Part shown: positions 1 through 12,655 of the stretch, one piece after another
Numbering within the stretch: the first letter of the stretch is position 1
Layout: every line of letters begins with the position of its first letter
Source of the DNA: Portulaca oleracea
Lineage: Eukaryota; Streptophyta; Magnoliopsida; Caryophyllales; Portulacaceae
DNA length: 64,000 bases
Direction: 5' to 3'
Assembly: GCA_029582165.1 (NCBI GenBank)
Contig: CM055883.1
Location: forward strand, 20,058,501 to 20,122,500
Position numbers and translations under genes: made by a program
The notes under the pieces: model-generated
Database searches by the model: none
Told to the model about the DNA's origin: nothing
What the model saw: the letters and a program-made list of their open reading frames with translations, nothing else

Positions 1-279
1 ATGGGCTGGTTGACGATGTGCTGGCCAAGGTATGCGTCGGTCTAGATGGATGTGGTGGCAGGAGGGTAGCGGACAATGTTGAAATTTGCTTTGGAGTCCC
101 GATCCTCGGCGAGGCATCTATAAAACCACCTCCTACGTCAAACCCAAAAGGGCGTGTAAAGCGGAAAAAGAGCGACATCAAGGTTGCGGTCCAGCAAAAG
201 GCGTCAGCCAGGAGATGCCATTTTTTGTGACCAAATAGCCAACCATGAGAGTAGGACTTGCCTTGAGCGCTTCCAGTGA
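1..279 (+). pseudogene. FAR1/FRS- or MULE-transposase-like C-terminal fragment
   Basis: An open frame enters from the left edge and runs to about position 228. It contains a basic proline-rich stretch (TSNPKGRVKRKK) followed by a Cys. After a one-base shift the frame continues with a Cys/His/Cys cluster ending HESRTC and stops at 277-279. A basic tail followed by a zinc knuckle is the usual C-terminus of FAR1/FRS proteins and of related MULE transposases; that family knowledge is the only basis for the name. No SWIM domain or catalytic core is in the window, so a host FRS gene and a transposon cannot be told apart. The frameshift at the T-run near 222-228 suggests it is no longer functional. 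Confidence 0.42.
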
Positions 280-879
280 GGTTTGAAGTATGTTGCAGAT
301 AGATATTTTGGATTATGTGTTCATTCAGTTTGTCTTTACTGTGGTTTGACAATCACAACGTGTTCGACTATGAATTAATGTCTATGGATTCATGTTTGTT
401 ATTGTATTGAAACCGACATTTTAATAATATTGGAAAACGATCGCTCTTTTTATGCATTTCGTTGGATTATACTTGCATTTTATTGTTAGATAAATGCACA
501 TGTTAAGTAACAACAATTAGCATAAGCCCCCATTTTTTACTTGTTTGTTGGATTATTCTTGATATTCTGATTAAATATAGTGCACGAGTTAAGTAACAAT
601 TATTAATATAATTCTCCAATCGATTACACGTGGTCATTGCGTATACCATGCACATTTTAACACAAGGTCGTGATTGAGGACATGCGGCCACTGCATAGAT
701 GGTAACTGCGTGTTGGAGTTATGTCTCTTTGCACATCATATTTCCATCAAAGTGTTCGACGATTGATTACATATGCAACTGGTTTGGGTTGGGGGGTCTG
801 ACCTTAATCACATTCAATAAGATTGATATCATGTCCAATGTGAATTTCAACATGTACCATGGCTTTCCATTGAGAGAAT
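280..879. other. AT-rich intergenic stretch, no gene seen
   Basis: Only short chance ORFs are present. No repeat of note, RNA gene or conserved protein segment is visible. Confidence 0.5.
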
Positions 880-2900
880 GAACATCAGTGTGCGCGTGTG
901 TATTTTCATTACATTGTGATCACAGTTAGTTAAAGTGTGATGACATTCCACAAAATTAAAATTTGTGTTGGGTTGGAGTTTTATTTTGGTCACAGTCCAC
1001 TAAAGTCTGATCGGCATATTTATAAGGAACGGATGCACATATATATATATTTGTTTGGTTGTTGATCACAGTTTAGTGTACTGTGGACATATCATTTATT
1101 GAGTTTTGAATTTTGTAATGGGTTTGCAGTGAACAATCGAATAATTTATCAGTTTGTACAAATTAATTTGTGTTCACACCATGAAAAAATGGTTGTGTGT
1201 GTTTTGATTAATATATTATGGTTGATCACAGTTTAATACATTGTGGATATGTCATCTATATGCTCAGTAAAAACAAAATGATGAAATATAAAAAAAACTA
1301 TATAAATATGTGATAGTACTAATGTTCATATACACTAGCATGTGATCATACACATCACACCAATCTTCAATTGTGCTTGTATTGATACAATATGTTATAG
1401 TAACGTTGAATGACCACAGTATAATGACTTGTGATCATACGTACGTAATTTATTATCAATTAGTACTAATTATAATCATGACCTTGTATAGTGTGGACAT
1501 GTCATGCATGTGTGTCTCAAGTCTCATTATGTGTTGGTCAAAGTTGCAGTGTGCATGCTTATATCTTATGGTCAAAGTCGTAGTATGAATGACCACATTA
1601 TAATGACTTGTGATCATACACAATTTATTATCAATTAGTACAAATTACAATCACAACCTTATGTAGTGTGGACAAGTTCATCAGTACAAGATATGTAGGC
1701 ATTAAAACACGGCAATGCTTCATGTCTGATCCCATTGAATAACAATACTATTGTCTGATCACATAACACTAACATGTGACCCTTGCAAAATCATATACCA
1801 ACATAACATGTGACCAAAAAAATATTGTTTGATCACATAACAATAGCGTGTTTCAGATTGTAACGCGCATATCACGACGAACAAATATTAACAACAAAAC
1901 AAACTCCCCCCTCCCCAACACCAACTAAACTGCTTCTAACAAAATCATACACCACTTTCGCTCAACAATATATTTGTTTGGTTGTTGATCACAGTTTAGT
2001 ATACTGTGGACGTGTCTATGTCGCCACTGTTGCTTAGTGACTTTAGCATCCCAGCAACCACATGTGTGTACAAGTTGGCGTCCGCAATGGGATGCCTGTA
2101 AAGGACAAATACACAAATTTAATGCACACTAATACTTTTGTGTTCACAATTAATGGTCAATAAACATAATTTGTGGTTCAGACTATCACAATTTGTATCA
2201 CTATGGTCAAACGGGTTTATATTTGGGGTCAGATCATCACATCGATCACATTTGTATCAATGTGGCCAAATCATCACATGACCACAGACCCCTGAATTAG
2301 AATCACACATCTGATATCGGTGGTGGCACCACATAACTGTTCTTGCTACAACCAGCTGCACTGCATTTTGCACGTTTAAACATTAGTTAAATTACACTAT
2401 AAATCATCTAATTAATGTAATACATTGAACAATAAGTGTTACACATATACATGTTTCAAATATAAATGAACTCAACGTAGCGGTTGTCGTGGAACTATAT
2501 TGAGATCATTGATTTACTTAATGTGGTCATAAATTGGGTAATTGTGTTCATAAATAGATGTGCGGTTCCACACTGCTGTTTGTTTTCCACAGCTGATACG
2601 CATCTGATTAATGTGACCACAGCATGGTTAAATGACCAATATGTGTGATCACAGTGTGTAAACGACCACAGACCCTCACGTAATCCACATTTGTCACACA
2701 TGTGATTTATCTGATCAAATTTTTGGTTAATGATCAATATGTGTCTTTTACGTATGCAAATGAACAAACAACAATCATGTACTACATAGTCCAACTAGGC
2801 AAGCATTCTATAAAAAATATTTTAATGTGATCACACTACAATTAATGTGGACATACTTCATACAGTATACAACTAATTGTAGATGTGTTTGCTTGGTTTA
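880..2900. repeat. Field of dispersed TGATCACA/TGACCACA motifs with diverged duplications
   Basis: Short motifs such as TGATCACA, TGACCACA and their complements recur dozens of times in both orientations. Larger direct repeats are visible. About 50 bp around TTGTTGATCACAGTTTAGT occurs near 1045-1100 and again near 1967-2015. About 95 bp starting GAATGACCAC occurs near 1408-1505 and 1587-1683 with few differences. Dense motifs in both orientations are typical of the subterminal regions of plant DNA transposons, where the transposase binds. With the transposase-like fragment at 1-279 this could be the 3' subterminal part of one element, but terminal inverted repeats were not found. Confidence 0.5.
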
Positions 2901-4380
<1,480 letters not shown>

Positions 4381-4399
4381 TCGAAATGCCACACTTCGG

Positions 4400-4655
4400 G
4401 ACGCCGGCTAACAACGACGACTAGAGGGAGGACTGAATCCAACGAACAGTCTCCGTCGACCGACAAATCCCAGAGGAGAGAGAGAGAGAGAGAGAGAGAA
4501 AGAGGGACTAGGTGAGGGACATATGACAACAACCGAGCAACGCAAATCGCCACGGTCGTCGGCCAACAACGGTGACTAGACAGATGATCGATCTGACGAA
4601 CAAACTCCGTCGACCGGTGAAACCGAGAGGAGAGAGAGAGGGAGGACAACTGTGA
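4400..4655. repeat. Diverged direct duplication with GA tracts
   Basis: Two related blocks start near 4405 and 4563. Each has AACAACG, then a GACTAGA segment, then CTCCGTCGACCG, and ends in a GA-rich tract (AGAGGAGAGAGAGAG). The copies differ by many substitutions. Reverse-strand ORFs here are rich in SLSLSL from the GA tract and are not supported as genes. Confidence 0.5.
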
Positions 4656-5384
4656 CAACAGCCGATCTTGGTAGGTGGTAAGTTGAGATTGGATGAAAAG
4701 ATGAGGGTAATATGGGTGGTGAAATGAAGGTTGGGTTCAAGCCCCCTGTCCTCGGCACATTTGGTTAAGTTGTTGGTCTAGGAGCATAGAGATGTCCATT
4801 TTCAAGAGACTGATGATTTTGGTCTTCTCTCCTTTTGCCCAGCCTACTTGATGAGTGCAAACTGGCTTCTCTCTCCTTTTTTTCTTTTTGTTTTTCTCTC
4901 TTTTTTCTTTAATTAAACCCTGGATTCGATAAAATAAAAGATGGGAACGAGGTATACAGCAAAGAGAAAGGATAAGAGAAAACGAAATTTATCAGACTTG
5001 GTTTGTACAGATGATGGATAGATGAGAGAACTTCTCAACTCAAGTCAAAATCACAAGCACGAAATTCTGTTTGATCACATAGCAACAAGAGCAAAGAAAT
5101 GAATGAAGAACTGACTCTGACATACTCTGAGAATGAAATGCTTAACAACCAAGACTCTTGCTAACTCTAAAGCCCCTTGATGATGCGCCCTTCCTATCTT
5201 GGTATGGGGAATCCAAAGTCTAACAATTCTCCATGTTGTTCATTCGGGATCTATGGTAGTTGCAGAATTTCCCATCATCCCAAATATTTCTTTTATGGTT
5301 AGCTCAGGCCTTGACCTTGACACTAGACAAATGAAGAAACACCCATCCCAATGCATGCATGACCTAAATGACCTACATGGACCT
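4656..5384. other. Intergenic, no gene seen
   Basis: Pyrimidine-rich stretches and small ORFs are present with nothing recognisable. Confidence 0.4.
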
Positions 5385-6135
5385 CCTAAGATGAAAAATG
5401 CCTATATGCTGTCGCGGGAGAGACTCACCCAGGACATGGGTTTGAAAGTGCTAACTGATCTACATGAGACTTCCTAGGATGCAAGACCTCTATATGCCGA
5501 CTCAAGGAAGAGACTTACCCACGACATGGGTCTACATGTTCTATATGAGACCTCCTAAAGTGCAAATGCCTATATGCTAACCCGGGAATCCTAACTTATG
5601 ATATGAGTTTTCATTAGACTTCCTAAAAAAAGACAGATATTTACATGATGACTCTAGACACAGACCTGCCCATGACATGGGTTTTCACTAGGCTTCTTAA
5701 TAAAAAGACAGATATTTACATGATGACTCTAGACACAGACTTGCCCATGACATGGGTTTTCATGACCTATGAACCTATATGAGACTCTCTAAAGAATGCA
5801 AGACACTTACATGCAGACACTAGCACGAAGATTCATCCTGGACCTTATATGATACTTTCTAAAGAAAAAGCCACCCATATCCTAACTTTAAAACAAAGAC
5901 TCGCCCATGACCTGGGTTTACACTGGACTTTCTATAAAAGACAAAAACACATTAACCATGGAAAAGACTCACTTATGACCTAACCCAAAGACTCACCCAT
6001 GACCCGGGTTTAGACTTCCCCAAAATAAAATACACATAGTGACTTAAGAAAAGACTCACATATGACACGACCTTGTATGAGACTTTCTAAAGACTGAAAG
6101 ACATTCGCATGTAGACTCTGAAACGAAGACTCATC
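5385..6135. repeat. Degenerate minisatellite built on 'cccatgacatgggtttt'
   Basis: A motif of the type GACTC-GCCCATGACATGGGTTTTCA, followed by AGACTTCCTAAA and a short AGACA stretch, recurs at irregular spacing of about 70-100 bp. The two best copies start near 5628 and 5700 and are almost identical over about 70 bp. Each contains the small palindrome CCCATG-A-CATGGG. Units further out are much more diverged. Confidence 0.7.
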
Positions 6136-7329
6136 CACTCTTTAGGAGTGCATGGCCTAACTCTATATGGACCTAACGACATAACATTATAAAGGGCCGA
6201 ATAAAGTCAAAATAGCGAATTGGTCATAAGTTAGAAAGCACATGTCAGTGTTTCTCAATTTGGATGGGCCTAATCCACATGCCGACCGTTTTAAGGAGAA
6301 TCCGTAACTTGGCCTAATAACTTTAGACAGCTCTAGCCATATTGGCTATTGTGCGGACTAGAATAATGCTCGACAAAACTGAAGACCCACTTTTTTTTGT
6401 CTTTTTTTTTTTTTTACTCAAGGAAAACATATATTGTAAAGGACTGGATAAAGCCAACAATAAGCGAGTTATAATTAATTTATGGGCTTAATTGACAAAT
6501 CCAATATGGTTGGGCCTAACAGTGGGCCGACCATAAATACAATGGATTTAATAATTAAATCAATAAATTAATTTACTCAAGCTTGGTGGCTATTATGCAG
6601 TCTAAGATGCTATCCATTAACTTTGTTGGACTTTTAATTTTTTGGACCTTTGTTAAGAAAATTTCGTAAAGGGCCATATAATATCATCAAAGGTGAGTCA
6701 ATTTTTATTTATTAATTAAGATAATCAACTTTCAAACATAAATGGACCCTTCCACTTGGGCTAACCATAATGCCTTTGAGTTAATTATATCAATTAATAA
6801 ATAATCATTTTCTCAACCCAATGAATTTTATATGGACCTTAACAAAATCTTCAAGCTAGGGTAGACTCTTTACAAAAAGAAAAGGGGAAGGGGTACACAT
6901 AGCACATAGCATACAACATGAAGGGTATCCTAAACCAAGGCTCTATATTCATGGATTTCTATGGTTGGGTTACATGGCCTACCGCACGTTCTTGCCCCGG
7001 TGCACCATACCCTTAGGTAAGATGTGTGAGGTGTTGCTCAAAGAACTTCAAGAAAGCCTTTTGAGTGTAACATGGGGAGAGGAGAGACCAAATGCTTGGC
7101 GATATAGGGTGCATCACACAAGTAGTGGTCGCCCGCTCTTGAGGGAAAATCCTAGTTATTACCTAAACCGTCGCCTTTGTGCTAACGTGTCAAAAGACCC
7201 GATTAGTGGCCCGGTATGCAAAGGATGCCTAACAAAAGAATAATAAAATTGCGAAATAAATTAACTCCTCCCTTTTACAATTTCAAATCAATTCGATTTT
7301 TTCAAGTTTTACCCTCTTTTTAAGTTTAA
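6136..7329. other. Probable leader/internal region of a reverse-strand Ogre/Tat-like element; no ORF
   Basis: This lies downstream (on the minus strand) of the primer-binding site at 7330-7349, so it should be the untranslated leader of that element. No gag or pol reading frame is visible on either strand. The element is therefore truncated, non-coding, or heavily decayed. Confidence 0.35.
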
Positions 7330-7349
7330 GTCCCCAGTGGAGTCGTCAA
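7330..7349 (-). other. Primer-binding site of reverse-strand LTR element
   Basis: Read on the minus strand the sequence includes GACGACTCCACTGGGGAC directly after an LTR ending in CA. This GACTCCACTGGGGA type of PBS is familiar from Ogre/Tat gypsy elements. It fixes the orientation of the adjoining LTR as minus, with the element body lying to the left. Confidence 0.6.
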
Positions 7350-7351
7350 TC

Positions 7352-9009
7352 TGTAGGACCCGGAAAATCCGCCCCCGTTTAGAGGTGTCGGTTTTCAGAT
7401 GCGCTACTTAAACGATCGGGAGCCGACTAATGTTGCTTAATCCTTAAATAAGGATATTTTTTATTTTCGAAATTCATTTTCGGGATGATGAAACTTTATT
7501 TATTTACAAATCCATTTTTATTATTTAAATTATCCGAAATTGCACAAAATAATTTAGTAATAATTTAATCCCGACCCAAACCGCTAGATTCAGGCCCGGG
7601 AAGGAAAAGTGGGCCGCCAGAATTCGTTAAAACCCCTTTGGGTTTTAACAGATTCTGGGTTGGGTCCTTTCCCTCCTCGGGCCAGAAAGAGATGCATTGA
7701 AATCGATAAAACCCCCCTGGATTTTATCAATTTCCAGTCCATTTCTCTCGGGCCTAGCCTTGAATTGTTAGTGGATATGAATTGAATCATTTTTAAATTA
7801 TTTTCATGCAAAAATCGAACATTTTAAATAATTAAACGAATTTATAAAGTTTCAAAGAGTTGCCAGCCGATTTACGGAAATCGACAAACCATAAAAAAAA
7901 ATGACTCCGGTCTACGAACCCGATTTCTAGATTCGGGGGTAAGGTTACGAATTTGAAAGTTATAAGAACTCTCAAATCCGCCTGTTAGAAAACAGACTCT
8001 ACTAAAACGACATTGAAAAGACAGAGAGCGGGGAGAAGTTTGGTTAATTTCGCGAAGTTATTATTCAAAACATGCAAGATTAAAACATGATGTTTACTTT
8101 TTACAAAAAAATATGTACAAGTAAAGGAATTAAAGAATGAATTACATGATTAATTACAACAATATGAATAACGAAATCAAACCTTGCTTAAAGGTGGTGG
8201 ATGTGATGGATTTGATCCCTTGATTTGGCCTTTACTTGGAGCTTGGATGAAATAATGTAAGTGGTTTAGAAGGGTGGTATATGGGTGATAACATGGATAT
8301 GATAAGTGTGATGATGAGGGGATTAGAGATGAAGTATGGAGAGAGTTTGATGGGAATTTGGTAGAGTAATGGTGATAGAGGGTGATTGTTGATGAAAATG
8401 AGGGTGAAATGGAGGGGGTATTTATAGGTGAGGGAGTGAGAGATTTGGAGGGAAACCAAGGGGAACATACCCCACAAATCATGCCCTCCTCGGATCAAAA
8501 CCTAGGCGGGTTTTGGGAGGTCAAACGCAAAGTCAATCACGTGGGCAAAGATCAAGGGATAGCATGCATGCAAATTTTGGTGCTAGATCAATCAAAACCT
8601 AGGCGGGTTTTGATTTGATTATCCCACGGATCGCTGACATGGCAAAAACGAAGCCGCATTGCTTCTGGAATTAAAACCTAGGCGGGTTTTGATTTCTGGG
8701 CCGGGGCACACTTTGGGCCCGCTTCTGTGTGGGCAGCCTTCTGATCTTTAAAACCCAGAGGGGTTTTAATGAATGTAGGTGGATTGGTTTCTGAAATTTA
8801 AAACCAGAGGGGTTTTAATGAATGTAGGTGGGCTGCTTTCTGAAATTTAAAACCCATAGGAGTTTTAATGAATGTAAGTGGGTCGCCTTAATTTGTTGGG
8901 CGCATGCTGCTGACCCTATGGGCCCAAGGACTCATTTTGGTGTTTGGCCCAAATGACTTGCTGATCTTGATAGGTCGGGTTCACGCCGGTACAAATTCTG
9001 GTGTCTACA
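7352..9009 (-). mobile_element. 5' LTR of an Ogre/Tat-like Ty3/gypsy element (about 1.66 kb)
   Basis: The block is bounded by TGTAGGACC at its left end and GTGTCTACA at its right end, giving the TG...CA termini expected of an LTR. A PBS abuts the left end on the minus strand. The outer (right) end stops abruptly inside a Cassandra LTR, which indicates insertion into it. Within the LTR, eight short inverted repeats of the form AAAACC(C)...(G)GGTTTT are seen between 7626 and 8870, three of them inside ~50-63 bp tandem units (8748-8880). No second LTR of this type is in the window. ORFs inside it are not convincing. Confidence 0.65.
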
Positions 9010-9559
9010 ACATCGTGTGAGCAAGGACGAAGCAAGATGGAAAGACTCGTGGTGATTTGTGGGGCCAGTCAGCAATCCTTGAAGCAATTATCGGTAATGT
9101 CCATGGTCCGGGAGGGGCCGGGATGTTACAGATGGTATTAGAGCCGACCTGCGACCGCGTGTTGCGCCAGTGGATGGGAGATTCATGGGTAGTCACCTAG
9201 CGGGGCAAAGATTCTGGAGAGGATTGTGACACAACGAGGACGTTGTGCGCTTAAGTGGAGGTGATTGTAACACCGCGGATTTATGGTCAAAGCGTGGTTT
9301 AAAGGGATTGAAACGACTACTTATATCACCAAGGCGCACCTTCTTTTATGGTAGCTCATCCATTGGGAACTCCTTAGTTAAGCATGTTTGGCTGGGAGTA
9401 GTTTAAGGATGGGTGACCTCTTGGGAAGTTTCCCCAGGCAGCGTGTGAGCGAGGATGAAGTACGTTGGAAAGACTTGTGGTGATTTGTAGGGCCAGTCAG
9501 CAATTCTTGAAGCAGTTATCGGTAATGTCCACGGTCCGGGAGGGGCCGGGGGCATTACA
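9010..9559 (+). mobile_element. Cassandra TRIM retrotransposon, 5'-truncated
   Basis: This is a terminal-repeat retrotransposon in miniature with 5S rRNA-derived LTR sequence. A partial 5' LTR (9010-9130, missing about its first 175 bases) is followed by a tRNA-Met-type PBS (TGGTATTAGAGCC, 9133-9145). A short non-coding interior ends in a purine tract (AAGTGGAGGTGA). A complete 294-bp 3' LTR (9266-9559, TGTAACACC...GGCATTACA) follows. Within that LTR, 9366-9432 closely resembles the 3' half of plant 5S rRNA (AACTCC.TAGTTAAGC, GATGGGTGACCTC, TGGGAAGT). That combination is the hallmark of Cassandra. The 5' end is cut by the Ogre/Tat-like LTR. Confidence 0.9.
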
Positions 9560-11320
9560 AAACTGGGGGCTCCCGTACATTAACATAGATTTGAAAGCAG
9601 GTAGGGAAGCAAATCCTTCAAGCCTATCGCCTCCGCTATCATTCCCTGTCCCATGGACTTAAACATTACCCATCTTGCATTATCCTGAAATTTCCGACAA
9701 GTGGCCTTGATACTTAGGAATCATTGTCTTAGGAAAACATTTCCTTAGAAAATCATTGTCATAATATGGAATTTGGGGGTTACCTGCATATAAAGTTACA
9801 TGTATAGAAGCATAAAACATCATGTGTATATTCTGTCTAGTCTAAAGTCCAAGTATGATGTGTGTACGATTGGTTGGGTATATGTGATGTTGTGGCTACT
9901 TTTGGAAGAATGCCAAGTTTAATTGTTGTGTTTAAAGCGTGTCTTAGTGTTGTTTTGTGATTACTTGTAGCCTAGTCCTTTTTGGACGGCACTAATGCTC
10001 TCAAGAGTTGTAATATATTGTGCTAATCATCAAATTAAAAGATAATTGTGGCAATCTAATGGTTGTTTAACTTGGGGGCGTTATAGATTTGGACCCTTAG
10101 GAGGATCCAATGGGTCATAAACCTAATAGTTATATATTTGTAGTCTGACCCAATATATCATTATGCTATTCAAAGAATCAATTACATAGTTGAAGAGTAT
10201 CTTTTCAAATTTGCAGTGTATTTTTACTATATTTCAATATGTTATTCGTGCAAAAGAATGTATCTTTAGTACATCTTCGTCAATGATTCTAGTGTCTTTA
10301 CAACTATTAGATGTATCCTTCTAGAAACATTTGTATCATTGAAGAAAGTAAATGTATCTTTATTAAATCTTCGACATTAAACCCAATACATAGCCTACTG
10401 ATACCTTTTAATACAATGTATCCTTACACAGTTTGAATGTATTATTCAAGCACATCAAATATCCTTAATTTTCATCATTGATCCAATATCTTTTAAGGAT
10501 AACCAATGTATCCCTCCCACTAATATAATGTATCAACCAAGAAATCCAATGTATCTTTATTACATATTTCACAAGGAATCGATTATCTCGTTTAGGGACG
10601 TCTTCTTAGTCTCTTTGTAATTCTTCTCTAGTATTAGGTTGGATCGCATTACCAGAATTAAGTAACGCTTGCGTTAGACGTGTACGAACATAGTTCGATT
10701 GAAATATATGATCGTCTCTCCTGTCTAACGACATTGGTTCACATATATATACTTGTGACACATAATCACCCACTATCTGCAATTGTTCGACGTATAGGTT
10801 CTCTGCTTCGAGTACAATATTATGTACACAACCTTTGGTGATTCATCCATCTAATTTTGTAGTTTTTCACAATCGAAAATTGAACTCAAGTTCGAGGGCG
10901 ACAGCGGAGAAGAATAAGGAGGGAGAGAATGTTGAGAATGAAGTTGAATAAGAAAACACTTGGAATATATATTCCTAGTATATATAACATTCGCACAATA
11001 CATATTACTACTAGGTGTACAGTATAATTTTTGCTACAAAGGAGAGGAAGGGTTCATTGGAATAGATGTAGGAATTTTGGAATGAAGATTTATGCATTTT
11101 CATATTCTTAAATAGGATTTAGTGGTCCATACTTTCAACTTTTATATGCCAATAGTCTTTTTTTAAATTTTATTTTTGTATTTTGGTGATCCTAAAAAAA
11201 TCAAAATTGTATTTTAGTGACACTAAATCTACCTCCCTATTTTTCTAACTTTTTTCATTTCTGCTCCCATTTTTCAATTTTTTTTCCATTTTGCTCCCAG
11301 AAAGGTTATGAAGTGTAGTT
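9560..11320. other. AT-rich intergenic, no gene seen
   Basis: There are many short variants of AATGTATC and TATCTTT between about 10150 and 10600, a loose low-complexity pattern rather than a clear tandem array. No coding segment or RNA gene is supported. Confidence 0.4.
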
Positions 11321-11733
11321 ATGACGTATTTGGTTCTTTTCTAGAAAAATATTTCATGGGAAAGTTTTATTTAGGAAAATTTTTTACTAGTAAAGTTTTT
11401 CATGGGAAAGAATACTTCGCAGTGTTTGGTTTACATTTGAAATCATAGGAAAGTTTATAGAAAATTTTATTTAAAATGTCTAAATTATCCTCATTTATTT
11501 ATTTATAAAATAGTTTTTAGGGGTATTTTGGGGAGTTTGATTGAAATACTTCCCTTTTCACATGGGAAAAAACTTTCCCAACCCCTCCTATTTTCCCGTC
11601 TAACATGGAAAAATATTGGGATCCACCACAAAACTTTCTTATTCTTATTTTGTAACCAAACATGAGAAACTTTGGTGAATTTGGGAAAGTTGAAAAACTT
11701 TCCTAGGAAAGTCCATCAACCAAACACTCCATA
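11321..11733. mobile_element. Candidate MITE with ATGNNGTNTTTGGTT ends
   Basis: The left end ATGACGTATTTGGTT and right end AACCAAACACTCCAT are inverted with about 12 of 15 positions matching. Internally, ATGGGAAAGTTT-type motifs occur on the left and AACTTTCC-type motifs on the right, also inverted. It has no coding capacity at 413 bp. The target-site duplication is not clear, so the superfamily is not assigned. Confidence 0.42.
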
Positions 11734-12144
11734 AAAGAATTTTTAAATTACTTTTGATAATCCTAGCAATTATTATGATTTTTTAAGGAATAAAGGAGAA
11801 AAAATTATAAAAAATAGAAAAAATCGTAAAAAGTTGAGACAACTGTTATAATTCACTAAAAATTGTGGGAAAGTGTTGTGTAAAATTTTTGAGCAAATCC
11901 AAGTCAAAATACATTATATTTAGCCCCTTGATTCGGTAACATCCTACATAAATACAATTTTCGACTATGAGAATAACAAAAAAAGAAAAACTAACATGCA
12001 AAAGTTGAGATTAGGTGCACCAAAATTTAATTTTTCGCTCTTAAAATGTAAAAAAAGCTAGAGCATGTACTCCAAATTGGTGTGAATGAATAATTACAAT
12101 ATTAAGAGTGAACAATAACTTAATATGAGCAATTATACTGTTGA

Positions 12145-12256
12145 AAATGAATAATTATGTTATTGAAAATTAACTATCGTCAATCACGATAACGGAAACA
12201 AAATGAATAATTATGTTATTGAAAATTAACTATCGTCAATCACGATAACGGAAACA
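12145..12256. repeat. Perfect 55-bp tandem duplication upstream of OR
   Basis: Two consecutive copies of a 55-bp unit (ATGAATAATTATGTTATTG...ATAACGGAAACA) lie about 190-300 bp before the OR start codon. Each unit contains the inverted repeat ATCGT-CAATC-ACGAT. More diverged copies of the AATGAATAATTA motif precede them from about 12085. The lack of differences implies a recent duplication. It lies in the likely promoter or 5' UTR. Confidence 0.9.
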
Positions 12257-12440
12257 CCAGCAACACAACAATTCTACGCGTCACTAAGAGGTTGCTCAGA
12301 AATTCGAGCAAAAGGACAAATGTTGTGTGTGGTCTAGTTCACTAATCAACAAAACTCGGTGGAGCTGGAACAAACACCCACCCACCCACTCACCCGAGTC
12401 TTGGAGCTCCGCGAAGGAAGAGAGAGTGGCGCCTCTCGAA

Positions 12441-12655
12441 ATGCTGTGTTCAGGCCGGATTCTGTCGGTTTCGCTTCCCACTAAACCCTCGATTTCCCAC
12501 AATTACAGCTCTTCTTACTTCAGATTGAATCATACAAAGCTCCAATTACATCATAAATGGCGGTGTACGGCGTCCATGGCTTCCGATTCTGATTCTCCTT
12601 CTTCTTTTTCGTCTTCTTCCAGCGATTCTGATTCTCCTGAAGTTAATAACGCATC
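12441..12655 (+). CDS. OR: OR exon 1 (transit peptide region)
   Basis: It begins at the ATG in CGAAATGCTG and ends before a GTATGT donor, 71 codons plus two bases. It encodes a Ser-rich, Arg-containing N-terminus followed by a serine/aspartate-rich linker. The last codon is completed by the first base of exon 2 (Ser72). Confidence 0.92.

Noticed and set aside
9366..9432. 5S rRNA-like sequence
   Set aside because: It is only the 3' half, diverged, and lies inside a Cassandra LTR, so it is not a 5S rRNA gene.
12327..12440. Upstream in-frame ATG for OR at 12327
   Set aside because: The family N-terminus starts at 12441 (SGRILSVS), and the upstream residues have no similarity to OR proteins.
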